From Cepaea nemoralis (Eukaryota > Mollusca > Gastropoda > Stylommatophora > Helicidae): a DNA stretch of 64,000 nucleotides. This document shows, one piece after another, positions 33,601 through 46,660 of the stretch. Made by a program: the position numbers and the translations under genes. The notes beneath the pieces were generated by a model. The model saw only the letters and a list, made by a program, of their open reading frames with translations, had not been told where the DNA came from and ran no database searches. The stretch's first letter is position 1, and the number at the start of each line of letters is the position of its first letter. The DNA lies in NCBI GenBank assembly GCA_014155875.1, contig JACEFZ010021800.1:62001-126000 (forward strand), in the 5' to 3' direction.

Positions 33601-36600
33601 TGTTACAGAAACAATCCTAGAATATCTCGTGTTGAGTTCACATGTTACAGAAACAATCCTAGAATATCGCATGTTGAGTTCACATGTTACAGAAACAATC
33701 CTAGAATATCGCGTGTTGAGTTCACATGTTACAGAAACAAATCTAGAATATCGCGTGTTGAGTTCACATGTTACAGAAACAACCCTAGAATATCGTGTGT
33801 TGAGTTCACATGTTACAGAAACTATCCTAGAATATCGCGTGTTGAGTTCACATGTTACAGAAACAATTCTAGAATATCGCATGTTGAGTTCACATGTTAC
33901 AGAAACAATCCTAGAATATCGCGTGTTGAGTTCACATGTTACAGAAACAATTCTAGAATATCGCGTGTTGAGTTCACATGTTACAGAAACAATCCTAGAA
34001 TATCGCGTGTTGAGTTCACATGTTACAGAAACAATCCTAGAATATCGCATGTTGAGTTCACATGTTACAGAAACAATCCTAGAATATCGCGTGTTGAGTT
34101 CACATGTTACAGAAACAATCCTAGAATATCGCGTGTTGAGTTCACATGTTACAGAAAAAATCTAGAATATCGCGTGTTAAGTTCAATGTTACAGAAACAA
34201 TCCTAGAATATCGCGTGTTGAGTCACATGTTACAGAAACAATCCTAGAATATCGCATGTTGAGTTCACATGTTACAGAAACAATCCTAGAATATCGCGTG
34301 TTGAGTTCACATGTTACAGAAACAATCCTAGAATATGCGTGTTGAGTTCACATGTTACAGAAACAATCCTAGAATTTCGCGTGTTGAGTTCACATGTTAC
34401 AGAAACAATCCTAGAATATCGCGTGTTGAGTTCACATGTTACAGAAACAATTCTAGAATATCGCATGTTGAGTTCACATGTTACAGAAACAATCCTAGAA
34501 TATCGCGTGTTTGAGTTCACATGTTACAGAAACAATCCTAGAATATCGCATGTTGAGTTCACATGTTACAGAAACAATCCTAGAATATCGCGTGTTGAGT
34601 TCACATGTTACAGAAACAATCTAGAATATCGCGTGTTGAGTTCACATGTTACAGAAACAATCCTAGAATATCGCGTGTTGAGTTCACATGTTACAGAAAC
34701 AATCCTAGAATATCGCGTGTTGAGTTCACATGTACAGAAACAATCCTAGAATATCGCGTGTTGAGTTCACATGTTACAGAAACAATCCTAGAATATCGCG
34801 TGTTGAGTTCACATGTTACAGAAACATTCCTAGAATATCGCGTGTTGAGTTCACATGTTACAGAAACAATCCTAGAATATCGCGTGTGAGTTCACATGTT
34901 ACAGAAACAATTCTAGAATATCGCGTGTTGAGTTCACATGTTACAGAAACAATCCTAGAATATCGCGTGTTGAGTTCACATGGTATAGAAACTATTCCAG
35001 AATATCGCGTGTTGAGTTCACATGTTACAGAAACAATCTAGAATATCTCGTGTTGAGTTCACATGTTACAGAAACAATCCTAGAATCGCATGTTGAGTTC
35101 ACATGTTGACAGAAACAATCCTAGAATATCGCGTGTGAGTTCACATGTTACAGAAACAAATCTAGAATATCGCGTGTTGAGTTCACATGTTACAGAAACA
35201 ACCCTAGAATATCGTGTGTTGAGTTCACATGTTACAGAAACTATCCTAGAATATCGCGTGTTGAGTTCACATGTTACAGAACACATTCTAGAATATCGCA
35301 TGTTGAGTTCACATGTTACAGAAACAATCCTAGAATATCGCGTGTTGAGTTCACACGTTACAGAAACAATTCTAGAATATCGCGTGTTGAGTTCACATGT
35401 AAAAGAAACAATCCTAGAATATCGCGTGTTGAGTTCACATGTTACAGAAACAATCCTAGAATATCGCATGTTGAGTTCACATGTTACAGAAACAATCCTA
35501 GAATATCGCGTGTTGAGTTCACATGTTACAGAAACAATCCTAGAATATCGCGTGTTGAGTTCACATGTTACAGAAACAAATCTAGAATATCACGTATTAA
35601 GTTCACATGTTACAGAAACAATCCTAGAATATCGCGTGTTGAGTTCACATGTTACAGAAACAATCCTAGAATATCGCATGTTGAGTTCACATGTTATAGA
35701 AACAATCCTAGAATATCGCGTGTTGAGTTCACATGTTACAGAAACAATCCTAGAATATCGCGTGTTGAGTTCACATGTTACAGAAACAATTCTAGAATAT
35801 CGCATGTTGAGTTCACATGTTACAGAAACAATCCTAGAATATCGCGTGTTGAGTTCACATGTTATAGAAACAATCCTAGATTATCGCGTGTTGAGTTCAC
35901 ATGTTACAGAAACAATCCTAGAAGATCGCGTGTTGAGTTCACATGTTATAGAAACAATCCTAGAATATCGCGTGTTGAGTTCACATGTTACAGAAACAAT
36001 TCTAGAATATCGCATGTTGAGTTCACATGTTACAGAAACAATCCTAGAATATCGTGTGTTGAGTTCACATGGTATAGAAACTATTCCAGAATATCGCGTG
36101 TTGAGTTCACATGTTACAGAAACAATCCTAGAATATCTCGTGTTGAGTTCACATGTTACAGAAACAATCCTAGAATATCGCATGTTGAGTTCACATGTTA
36201 CAGAAACAATCCTAGAATATCGCGTGTTGAGTTCACATGTTACAGAAACAAATCTAGAATATCGCGTGTTGAGTTCACATGTTACAGAAACAACCCTAGA
36301 ATATCGTGTGTTGAGTTCACATGTTACAGAAACAATCCTAGAATATCGCGTGTTGAGTTCACATGTTACAGAAACTAATCCTAGAATATCGCGTGTTGAG
36401 TTCACATGTTACAGAAACAATCTAGAATATCGCATGTTGAGTTCACATGTTACAGAAACAATCCTAGAATATCGCGTGTTGAGTTCACACGTTACAGAAA
36501 CAATTCTAGAATATCGTGTGTTGAGTTCACATGTAAAAGAAACAATCCTAGAATATCGCGTGTTGAGTTCACATGTTACAGAAACAATCCTAGAATATCG

Positions 36601-39600
36601 CATGTTGAGTTCACATGTTACAGAAACAATTCCTAGAATATCGCGTGCTTGAGTTCACATCGTACAGAAACAATCTAGAATATCACGTATTAAGTTCACA
36701 TGTTACAGAAACAATCCTAGAATATCGCGTGTTGAGTTCACATGTTACAGAAACAATCCTAGAATATCGCGTGTTGAGTTCACATGTTACAGAACAATTC
36801 TAGAATATCGCGTTTTGAGTTCACATGTTACAGAAACAATCCTAGAATATCGCGTGTTGAGTTCACATGTTACAGAAACAATCCTAGAATATCGCATGTT
36901 GAGTTCACATGTTACAGAAACAAATCTAGAATATTGCGTGTTGAGTTCACATGTTACAGAAACAATCCTAGAATTTCGCGTGTTGAGTTCACATGTTACA
37001 GAAACAATCCTAGAATATCACGTGTTGAGTTCACATGTTACAGAAACAATTCTAGAATATCGCATGTGAGTTCACATGTTACAGAAACAATCCTAGAATA
37101 TCTCGTGTTGATTTCACATGTTACAGAAACAATCCTAGAATATCGCATGTTGAGTTCACATGTTACAGAAACAATCCTAGAATATCGCGTGTTGAGTTCA
37201 CGTGTTACAGAAACAAATCTAGAATATCGCGTGTTGAGTTCACATGTTACAGAAACAATCCTAGAATATCGCGTGTTGAGTTCACATGTTACAGAAACAA
37301 TCCTAGAATATCGCGTGTTGAGTTCACATGTTACAGAAACAATCCTAGAATATCGCGTGTTGAGTTCACATTTTACAGAAACAATTCTAGAATATCGCGT
37401 GTTGAGTTCACATGTTACAGAAACAATCCTAGAATATCGCGTGTTGAGTTCACATGTTACAGAAACAATCCTAGAATATCGCATGTTGAGTTCACATGTT
37501 ACAGAAACAATCCTAGAATATCGCGTGTTGAGTTCACATGTTACAGAAACAAATCTAGAATATCATGTATTGAGTTCACATGTTACAGAAACAATCCTAG
37601 AATATCGCGTGTTGAGTTCACATGTTACAGAAACAATCCTAGAATATCGCATGTTGAGTTCACATGTTACAGAAACAATTCTAGAATATCGCGTTTTGAG
37701 TTCACATGTTACAGAAACAATCCTAGAATATCACGTGTAGAGTTCACGTGTTACAGAAACAAATCTAGAATATCGCGTGTTGAGTTCACATGTTACAGAA
37801 ACAACCCTCAGAATATCGCATGTTGAGTTCACATGTTACAGAAACAATCCTAGAATATCGCGCTGTTGAGTTCACATAGTTACAGAAACAATCCTAGAAT
37901 ATCGCGTGTTTGAGTTCACATTTTACAGAAACACATCCTAGAATATCGCAATGTTGAGTTCACATGTACAGAAACAATCCTAGAATATCGCGTGTTGAGT
38001 TCACATGTTACAGAAACAATTCTAGAATATCGCGTGTTGAGTTCACATGTAACAGAAACCAATCTAGAATATCGCATGTTGAGTTCACATGTTATAGAAA
38101 CAATCCTAGAATATCTCGTGTGAGTTCACATGTTACAGAAACACAATCCTAGAAGATCGCGTGTTGAGTTCACATGTATAGAAACAATCCTAGACTATCT
38201 GCGGTGTTTGATTTCACATAGTTACAGAAACAATTCTAGAATATCGCGTGTTGAGTTCAATCGATTACAGAAACAATCCTAGAATATCGCGTGTTGAGTT
38301 CACTATGGTATATAGAAACCTATTCAGAATATCGCGTGCTTGAGTTCACATGTTACAGAAACAATCCTAGAACTATCTCGTGTTTGAGTTCACATGTTAC
38401 AGAAACAATCCTAGTAATAATGCATGTCTGAGTTCACATGTACAGAATACAATCCTCAGAATATCGCGTGTTGAGTTCACATGTACAGAAACAAATCTAG
38501 AATATCGCGTGTGAGTCACATGTTACAGAAACAACCCTAGAATCATCGTGCTGTTGAGTTCACATGTTACAGAACACTACCTCTAGATATCGCGTGTTGA
38601 GTTCACATGTTACAGAAACAATTCTAGAATATCGCATGTGAGTTCACATGTTACAGAACACAATCCTAGAATATCGCTGTGTGAGTTCACACGTTACAGA
38701 AACAATTCTAGAATATCGCGTGTTGAGTTCACATGTAAAAGAAACAATCCTAGAATATCGCGTGTTGAGTTCACATGTTACAGAAACAATCCTAGAATAT
38801 CGCATGTTGAGTTCACATGTTACAGAAACAATCCTAGAATATCGCGTGTTGAGTTCACATGTTACAGAAACAATCCTAGAATATCGCGTGTTCATTTCAC
38901 ATGTTACAGAAACAAATCTAGAATATCACGTATTAGGTTCACATGTTACAGAAACAATCCTAGAATATCGCGTGTTGAGTTCACATGTTACAGAAACAAT
39001 CCTAGAATATCGCGTGTTCAGTTCACATGTTACAGAAACAATTCTAGAATATCGCGTTTTGAGTTCACATGTTACAGAAACAGTCCTAGAATATCGCGTG
39101 TTGAGTTCACATGTTACAGAAACAATCCTAGAATATCGCATGTTGAGTTCACATGTTACAGAAACAAATCTAGAATATTGCGTGTTGAGTTCACATGTTA
39201 CAGAAACAATCCTAGAATTTCGCGTGTTGAGTTCACATGTTACAGAAACAATCCTAGAATATCACGTGTTGAGTTCACATGTTACAGAAACAATTCTAGA
39301 ATATCGCATGTTGAGTTCACATGTTACAGAAACAATCCTAGAATATCTCGTGTTGATTTCACATGTTACAGAAACAATCCTAGAATATCGCATGTTGAGT
39401 TCACATGTTACAGAAACAATCCTAGAATATCGCGTGTTGAGTTCACGTGTTACAGAAACAAATCTAGAATATCGCGTGTTGAGTTCACATGTTACAGAAA
39501 CAGCCCTAGAATATCGCGTGTTGAGTTCACATGTTACAGAAACAATCCTAGAATATCGCGTGTTGAGTTCACATGTTACAGAAACATCCCTAGAATATTG

Positions 39601-42600
39601 CGGTTGAGTTCACATCTTTACAGAAACAATCCTAGAATATCGCATGTTGAGTTCACATGTTACAGAAAACAATTCTAGAATATCACATGTTGAGTTCACA
39701 TGTTACAGAACAATCCTAGAATATCGCGTGTTGAGTTCACATGTTACAGAAACAATTCTAGAATATCGCGTGTTGAGTTCACATGTTACAGAAACAATCC
39801 TAGAAATATCGCGTGTTGAGTTCACATGGTATAGAAACTATTCCAGAATATCGCGTGTTGATTCACAATGTTACAGAAACAATCCTAGAATTATCTCGTG
39901 TTTGTAGTTTCACATGTTACAGAAACAATCCTAGAATATCGCATGTTGAGTTCACATGTTACAGAACAATCCTAGAATATCGGCGTGTTGAGTTCACATG
40001 TTACAGAACCAAATCTAGAATATCGCGTGTTGAGTTCACATGTACAGAAACAACCCTAGATATATCGTGTGTTGAGTTCACATGTTACAGAAACTATCCT
40101 AGAATAATCGCGTGTTGAGTTCACATGTTACAGAAACAAGTTCTAGAATATCGCATGTTGAGTTCACATGTTTACAGAAACAATCCTAGAATATCGCGTG
40201 TTGAGTTCACACGTTACAGAAACAATTCTAGAATTATCGCGTGTTGAGTTCACATGTAAAAGAAACAATCCTAGAATATCGCGTGTTGAGTTCACATGTT
40301 ACAGAAACAATCCTAGAATATCGCATGTTGAGTTCACTATGTTACAGAAACAATCCTAGAATATTCGCGTGTTGAGTTCACATGTTACAGAAACAATCCT
40401 AGAATATCGCGTGTTCAGTTCACATGTTACAGAACAAATCTAGAATATCACGTATTAAGTTCACATGTTACAGAAACAATCCTAGAATATCGCGTGTTGA
40501 GTTCACATGTTACAGAAACAATCCTAGAATATCGCGTGTTCAGTTCACATGTTACAGAAACAATTCTAGGAATATCGCGTTTTGAGTTCACATGTTACAG
40601 AAACAATCCTAGATATCGCGTGTTGAGTTCACATGTTACAGAAACAATCCTAGAATATCGCATGTTGAGTTCACATGTTACAGAAACAAATCTAGAATAT
40701 TGCGTGTTGAGTTCACATGTTACAGAAACAATCCTAGAATTTCGCGTGTTGAGTTCAACATGGTTACAGAAACAATCCTAGAATATCACGTGTTGAGTTC
40801 ACATGTTACAGAAACAAGTCTAGAATATCGCATGTTGAGTTCACATGTTACAGAAACAATCCTAGAATATCTCGTGTTGATTTCACATGTTACAGAAACA
40901 ATCCTAGAATATCGCATGTTGAGTTCACATGTTACAGAAACAATCCTAGAATATCGCGTGTTGAGTTCACTGTTACAGAAACAAATCTAGAATATCGCGT
41001 GTTGAGTTCACATGTTACAGAAAACAGCCCTAGAATATCGCGTGTTGAGTTCACATGTTACAGAAACAATCCTAGAATATCGCGTGTTGAGTTCACATGT
41101 TACAGAAACAATCCTAGAATATTGCGTGTTGAGTTCACATTTTACAGAAACAATCCTAGAATATCGCATGTTGAGTTCACATGTTACAGAAACAATTCTA
41201 GAATATCACATGTTGAGTTCACATGTTACAGAAACAATCCTAGAATATCGCGTGTTGAGTTCACATGTTACAGAAACAATTCTAGAATATCGCGTGTTGA
41301 GTTTCACATGTAACAGAAACAATCTAGAATATCGCGTGTTGAGTTCACATGTTACAGAAACAATCCTAGAATATCGCATGTTGAGTTCACATGTTACAGA
41401 AACAATCCTAGAATATCGCGTGTTGAGTTCACATGTTACAGAAACAAATCTAGAATATCATGTATTGAGTTCACATTTTACAGAAGAAACAATCCTAGAA
41501 TATCGCGTGTTGAGTTCACATGTTACAGAAACAATCCCTAGAATATCGCGTGTTGAGTTCACATTTTACCGAAACCAATCTAGAATATCGCATGTTGAGT
41601 TCACATGTTACAGAAACAATCCTAGAATATCGCGTGTTGAGTTCACATGTTACAGAAACAATCTAGAATATCATCGTATTAAGTTTCACATGTTACAGAA
41701 ACAATCCTAGAATATCGCGTGTTGAGTTCACATGTTACAGAAACAATCCTAGAATATCGCGTGTTGAGTTCACATGTTACAGAAACAATTCTAGAATATC
41801 GCGTGTTGATTTCACATGTTACAGAAACAATCCTAGAATATCGCGTGTTGAGTTTCACATGGTATAGAAACTATTCCTAGAATATCGCGTGTTGAGTTCA
41901 CATGTTACAGAAACAATCCTAGAATATCTCGTGTTGAGTTCACATGTTACAGAAACAATCCTAGAATATCGCATGTTGAGTTCACATGTTACAGAAACAA
42001 TCCTAGAATATCGCGTGTTGAGTTCACATGTTACAGAAACAATTCTAGAATATCGCGTGTTGAGTTCACATTGTTACAGAAACAATCCCTAGAATATCGC
42101 TGTGTTGAGTTCACATGTTACAGAAACAATCCTAGAATATCGCGTGTTGAGTTCACATGTTACAGAAACAATTCCTAGAATATCGCGTGTTGAGTTCACA
42201 TGTTACAGAAACAATCCTAGAATATCGCGTGTTGAGTTCACACTGTTACAGAAACAATTCCTAGAATATCGCGTGTTGAGTTCACATGTTACAGAAACAA
42301 TCCTAGAATATCGCGTGTTGAGTTCACATGTTACAGAAACAATCCTAGAATATCGCATGTTGAGTTCACATGTTACAGAAACAATCCTAGAATATCGCGT
42401 GTTGAGTTCACATGTTACAGAAACAAATCTAGAATATCACGTATTAAGTTCACATGTTACAGAAACAATCCTAGAATATCGCGTGTTGAGTTCACATGTT
42501 ACAGAAACAATCCTAGAATATCGCGTGTTAGTTCACATGTTACAGAAACAATTCTAGAATATCGCGTGTTTGAGTTCACATGTTACAGAAACAATCCTAG

Positions 42601-44604
42601 AATATCGCGTGTTGAGTTCACATGTTACAGAAACAATCCTAGAATATCGCAGTGTTGAGTTCACATGTTACAGAAACAAATCTAGAATATCTGCGTGTTG
42701 AGTTCACATGTTACAGAAACAATCCTATAATTTCGCGTGTTGAGTTCACATGTTACAGAAACAATCCTAGAATATCACGTGTTGAGTTCACATGTTACAG
42801 AAACAATCCTAGAATATCGCGTGTTGAGTTCACATGTTACAGAAACAATTCTAGAATATCGCGTGTTGAGTTCACATGTAACAGAAACAATCCTAGAATA
42901 TCGCATGTTGAGTTCACATGTTATAGAAACAATCCTAGAATATCGCGTGTTGAGTTCACATGTTACAGAAACAATCCTAGAAGATCGCGTGTTGAGTTCA
43001 CATGTTATAGAAACAATCCTAGAATATCGCGTGTTGAGTTCACATGTTACAGAAACAATTCTAGAATATCGCGTGTTGAGTTCACATGTTACAGAAACAA
43101 TCCTTGAATATCGCGTGTTGAGTTCACATGGTATAGAAACTATTCCAGAATATCGCGTGTTGAGTTCACATGTTACAGAAACAATCCTAGAATATCGCAT
43201 GTTGAGTTCACATGTTACAGAAACAATCCTAGAATATCGCGTGTTGAGTTCACATGTTACAGAAACAAATCTAGAATATCGCGTGTTGAGTTCACATGTT
43301 ACAGAAACAATTCTAGAATATCGCATGTTGAGTTCACATGTTACAGAAACAATCCTAGAATATCGCGTGTTGAGTTCACACGTTACAGAAACAATTCTAG
43401 AATATCGCGTGTTGAGTTCACATGTAAAAGAAACAATCCTAGAATATCGCGTGTTGAGATCACATGTTACAGAAACAATCCTAGAATATCGCATGTTGAG
43501 TTCACATGTTACAGAAACAATCCTAGAATATCGCGTGTTGAGTTCACATGTTACAGAAACAAATCTAGAATATCACGTATTAAGTTCACATGTTACAGAA
43601 ACAATCCTAGAATATCGCGTGTTGAGTTCACATGTTACAGAAACAATCCTAGAATATCGCGTGTTCAGTTCACATGTTACAGAAACAATTCTAGAATATC
43701 GCGTTTTGAGTTCACATGTTACAGAAACAATCCTAGAATATCGCGTGTTGAGTTCACATGTTACAGAAACAATCCTAGAATATCGCATGTTGAGTTCACA
43801 TGTTACAGAAACAAATCTAGAATATTGCGTGTTGAGTTCACATGTTACAGAAACAATCCTAGAATTTCGCGTGTTGAGTTCACATGTTACAGAAACAATC
43901 CTAGAATATCACGTGTTGAGTTCACATGTTACAGAAACAATTCTAGAATATCGCATGTTGAGTTCACATGTTACAGAAACAATCCTAGAATATCTCGTGT
44001 TGATTTCACATGTTACAGAAACAATCCTAGAATATCGCATGTTGAGTTCACATGTTACAGAAACAATCCTAGAATATCGCGTGTTGAGTTCACGTGTTAC
44101 AGAAACAAATCTAGAATATCGCGTGTTGAGTTCACATGTTACAGAAACAGCCCTAGAATATCGCGTGTTGAGTTCACATGTTACAGAAACAATCCTAGAA
44201 TATCGCGTGTTGAGTTCACATGTTACAGAAACAATCCTAGAATATTGCGTGTTGAGTTCACATTTTACAGAAACAATCCTAGAATATCGCATGTTGAGTT
44301 CACATGTTACAGAAACAATTCTAGAATATCACATGTTGAGTTCACATGTTACAGAAACAATCCTAGAATATCGCGTGTTGAGTTCACATGTTACAGAAAC
44401 AATTCTAGAATATCGCGTGTTGAGTTCACATGTAACAGAAACAATCCTAGAATATCGCGTGTTGAGTTCACATGTTACAGAAACAATCCTAGAATATCGC
44501 ATGTTGAGTTCACATGTTACAGAAACAATCCTAGAATATCGCGTGTTGAGTTCACATGTTACAGAAACAAATCTAGAATATCATGTATTGAGTTCACATG
44601 TTAC
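24620..44604. repeat. 42-bp satellite array, about 475 units (20 kb)
   Basis: A single head-to-tail array. The consensus unit contains TTGAGTTCACATGTTACAG and AAACAATCCTAGAATATCGC. Units differ at recurrent diagnostic positions (TTATAG for TTACAG, AATTCTAG or AAATCTAG for AATCCTAG, GCATG for GCGTG, CTCGTG, CACGTATTAAG). These variants recur in fixed order, showing higher-order organisation. The 42-bp unit contains no stop in two plus frames and one minus frame, which yields overlapping open frames of up to 1,052 codons. They encode only 14-residue periods and I do not consider them genes. Single-base indels are frequent in 37.8-42.7 kb and rarer elsewhere. Confidence 0.98.
29446..30957. repeat. 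36-unit (1,512-bp) higher-order repeat within the satellite
   Basis: The diagnostic unit GGTATAGAAACTATTCCA occurs at 29446 and again at 30958, exactly 36 x 42 bp apart. Between them lies a fixed series of variant units: CTCGTG, GCATG, AAATCTAG, AACCCTAG, AACTATCC, CACGTTACAG, GTAAAAGAAAC, CACGTATTAAG, GCGTTTTGAG, ATATTGCG, AATTTCGCG, TTGATTTCAC, CACGTGTTAC, ACAGCCCTAG and so on. The same series, with more indels, spans about 38307-39827. Parts occur at 36.7-37.4, 40.4-41.3 and 43.6-44.4 kb. Confidence 0.85.
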
Positions 44605-45475
44605 AGATTATGTGTTGGAACAGTATAAGGTTAAGAGTTGGAACGGTATAAGATTAAGAGTGTTGGAACCGTATAAGGTTAAGAGTTGGAACAATAAAAG
44701 ATTAAGTGTTGGAGCAGAATAAGATTTATAGTTTTGGAACAGTATAAGATTAAGTGTCGGAACAGTATAGGATTAAGAGTTGGAACAGTATAAGATTAAT
44801 TGTTGGAATAATATAAGATTAAGTGTTGGAACAGTATAAGATTAAGTGTTGGCGCAGTATAATATTAAGTGTTAGAACAGTGTAAGATTAAGTGTTGGAA
44901 CAGTATAAGATTAAGTGTTGGAACAGTATAAGATTAAGTGTTGGAACAGTATAAGATTAAGTGTTGGAACAGTATAAGATTAAGTGTTGGAACAGTATAA
45001 GATTAAGTGTTGGAACAGTATAAGATTAAGTGTTGGAACAGTATAAGATTATGTGTTGGAATAATATAAGATTAAGTGTTGGAACAGTATAAGATTAAGT
45101 GTTAGAACAGTATAAGATTAAGAGTGTTGGAACAGTATAAGATTAAGTTTTAGAACAGTAATATTAAGAGTGTTGGAACTGTATAAGTATACGATTATAT
45201 GTTGGAACGGTATAAGATTAAGAGTGTTGGAACAGTATAAGGTTAAGAGTTGGAACAGTATAAGATTAAGTGTTAGAACTGTAGAAGTTAAGAGTGTTGG
45301 AACAGTATAAGATTAATAGTGTTGGAACAGTATAAGATTAATTGTTGGAACAGTATAATATTAAGAGTTGGAACAGTATAAGATTAAGTGTTGAAACAAT
45401 ATAACATTACGTGTTGGAATAGTATAAGATTAAGTATTGACACAGTATAAGATTAAGTGTTGGAACAATATTTAA
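44605..45475. repeat. 23-bp satellite, AT-rich
   Basis: About 38 units of GTGTTGGAACAGTATAAGAT plus TAA. The centre (44890-45050) is nearly perfect and both flanks are degenerate. It joins the 42-bp satellite directly at CATGTTACAGATTATGTGTT, with no unique spacer. Confidence 0.95.
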
Positions 45476-46529
45476 AAAATAATTAGCCATTATCCTCTTT
45501 GGACAACAATCACCTTCAAATTAATATCCTATTTGTGGCTACTCAGTCACAGGATTATTAATCTGAGCCAGGGATGGACCCTAATATAACTTCTCTTCTG
45601 AGGTTGAATGGGGTTTGGGTAATGATATAATGGTAGTGAATTGTATACAATTCAGTTTGAATCATTCCTTTCAACCGAAATACACGAAACCAGTGTAGTT
45701 TTACAGATACTATCATGTTTGTTTTGCTTACATAATTATGGTTTATCCGTGCATATAGCAGACGCCTCTCGGTGACCCTGCAACTTCTGGTTATGTGTAG
45801 TTGAAATCCCCTATATCATCGAGAAAAATTTGGTTGGCCTTACTTAGACTTGTTCCTCGATGATATCTGAAGTAATAACTACGCCTACTCGAGTTTTAAC
45901 GAAACAAGCTGAACTTGCTTTCCACAGGACGGTTTCCAGAACTTGAACGATTTTTGTGCCTCGCTAATGATTTCAGCATTGCTTCTCTTTAGTTGACTTG
46001 CAGGACTTGATTAGTGGCTGCTTTATGGTGGCCGACCCGCTGGCTTTCGTGGTCGATGGCTCACGGATAAATTCTCTTAGTGATTTCTGGCTGATGACTT
46101 TTCTTGGGGTTCTTTTGTCAGCCGATTGCTATTGCCCATTTTGGATTATGTTGCATTGTTGTTCTATTTCTACTTTTTGAGAGATTCCTCTTTGGTTATG
46201 TCATGGAATCAATTAGTTCATCACCTATATGTTTGGCGATATCTCTGTGTCGTCTTTGTTCATGCTTCTTCCTTGCAGCTGTCACATGCTACTTCCATTC
46301 ATGTTGATTTCAACAGTGGCGCTGGGGTTCAGATTAACCATTCTTGTCCCATTTTCGCTTTAAAAAAACCAGCCACACCTCCCCCCTCCCTACCTTTATG
46401 TTTCTTCTAGATATGCTGAATTTCTGCGACAGTTATGTTTTGGTTTGGGCAATTCTTGGGGCCTTTTCTGGCCACTGCAGTGTCTTATTCATTGTTTGTC
46501 TTGTTCCTGGCGTGAGACTGGTGTGCGAG
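45476..46529. other. Unique sequence, no assured gene
   Basis: An 11-bp inverted repeat (ATATCATCGAG at 45813-45823 and CTCGATGATAT at 45856-45866) surrounds a 32-bp loop. Reading frames in 45998-46540 contain hydrophobic stretches. One starts after an acceptor-like TTGACTTGCAG near 46002 (DLISGCFMVADPLAFVVDGS), but it has no recognisable relatives and I do not call it. Confidence 0.4.
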
Positions 46530-46660
46530 ACACAATGAGGTGTCTTGAGAATGAACGAGCAACAGAATGTGAGGTGTGTTTGAGAATGAACGAGTGACAG
46601 AATGTGTGTTGTGTTGAGAATGAACGAGCGACATAATGTGTGTTGTGTTGAGAATGAACG

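Noticed and set aside
24620..44604. CRISPR-like regular spacing
   Set aside because: Units are contiguous with no unique spacers, and the DNA is eukaryotic. It is a satellite.
24612..44722. Dozens of long open frames (up to 1,052 codons) across the satellite, on both strands
   Set aside because: They follow the 14-codon period of the 42-bp unit. Three overlapping frames are open at once and indels simply switch between them. No start, domain or codon bias supports coding.
45998..46538. Overlapping frames with hydrophobic segments, one after an acceptor-like site
   Set aside because: No single frame stays convincing and nothing is recognisable. Kept only as a note under the region entry.
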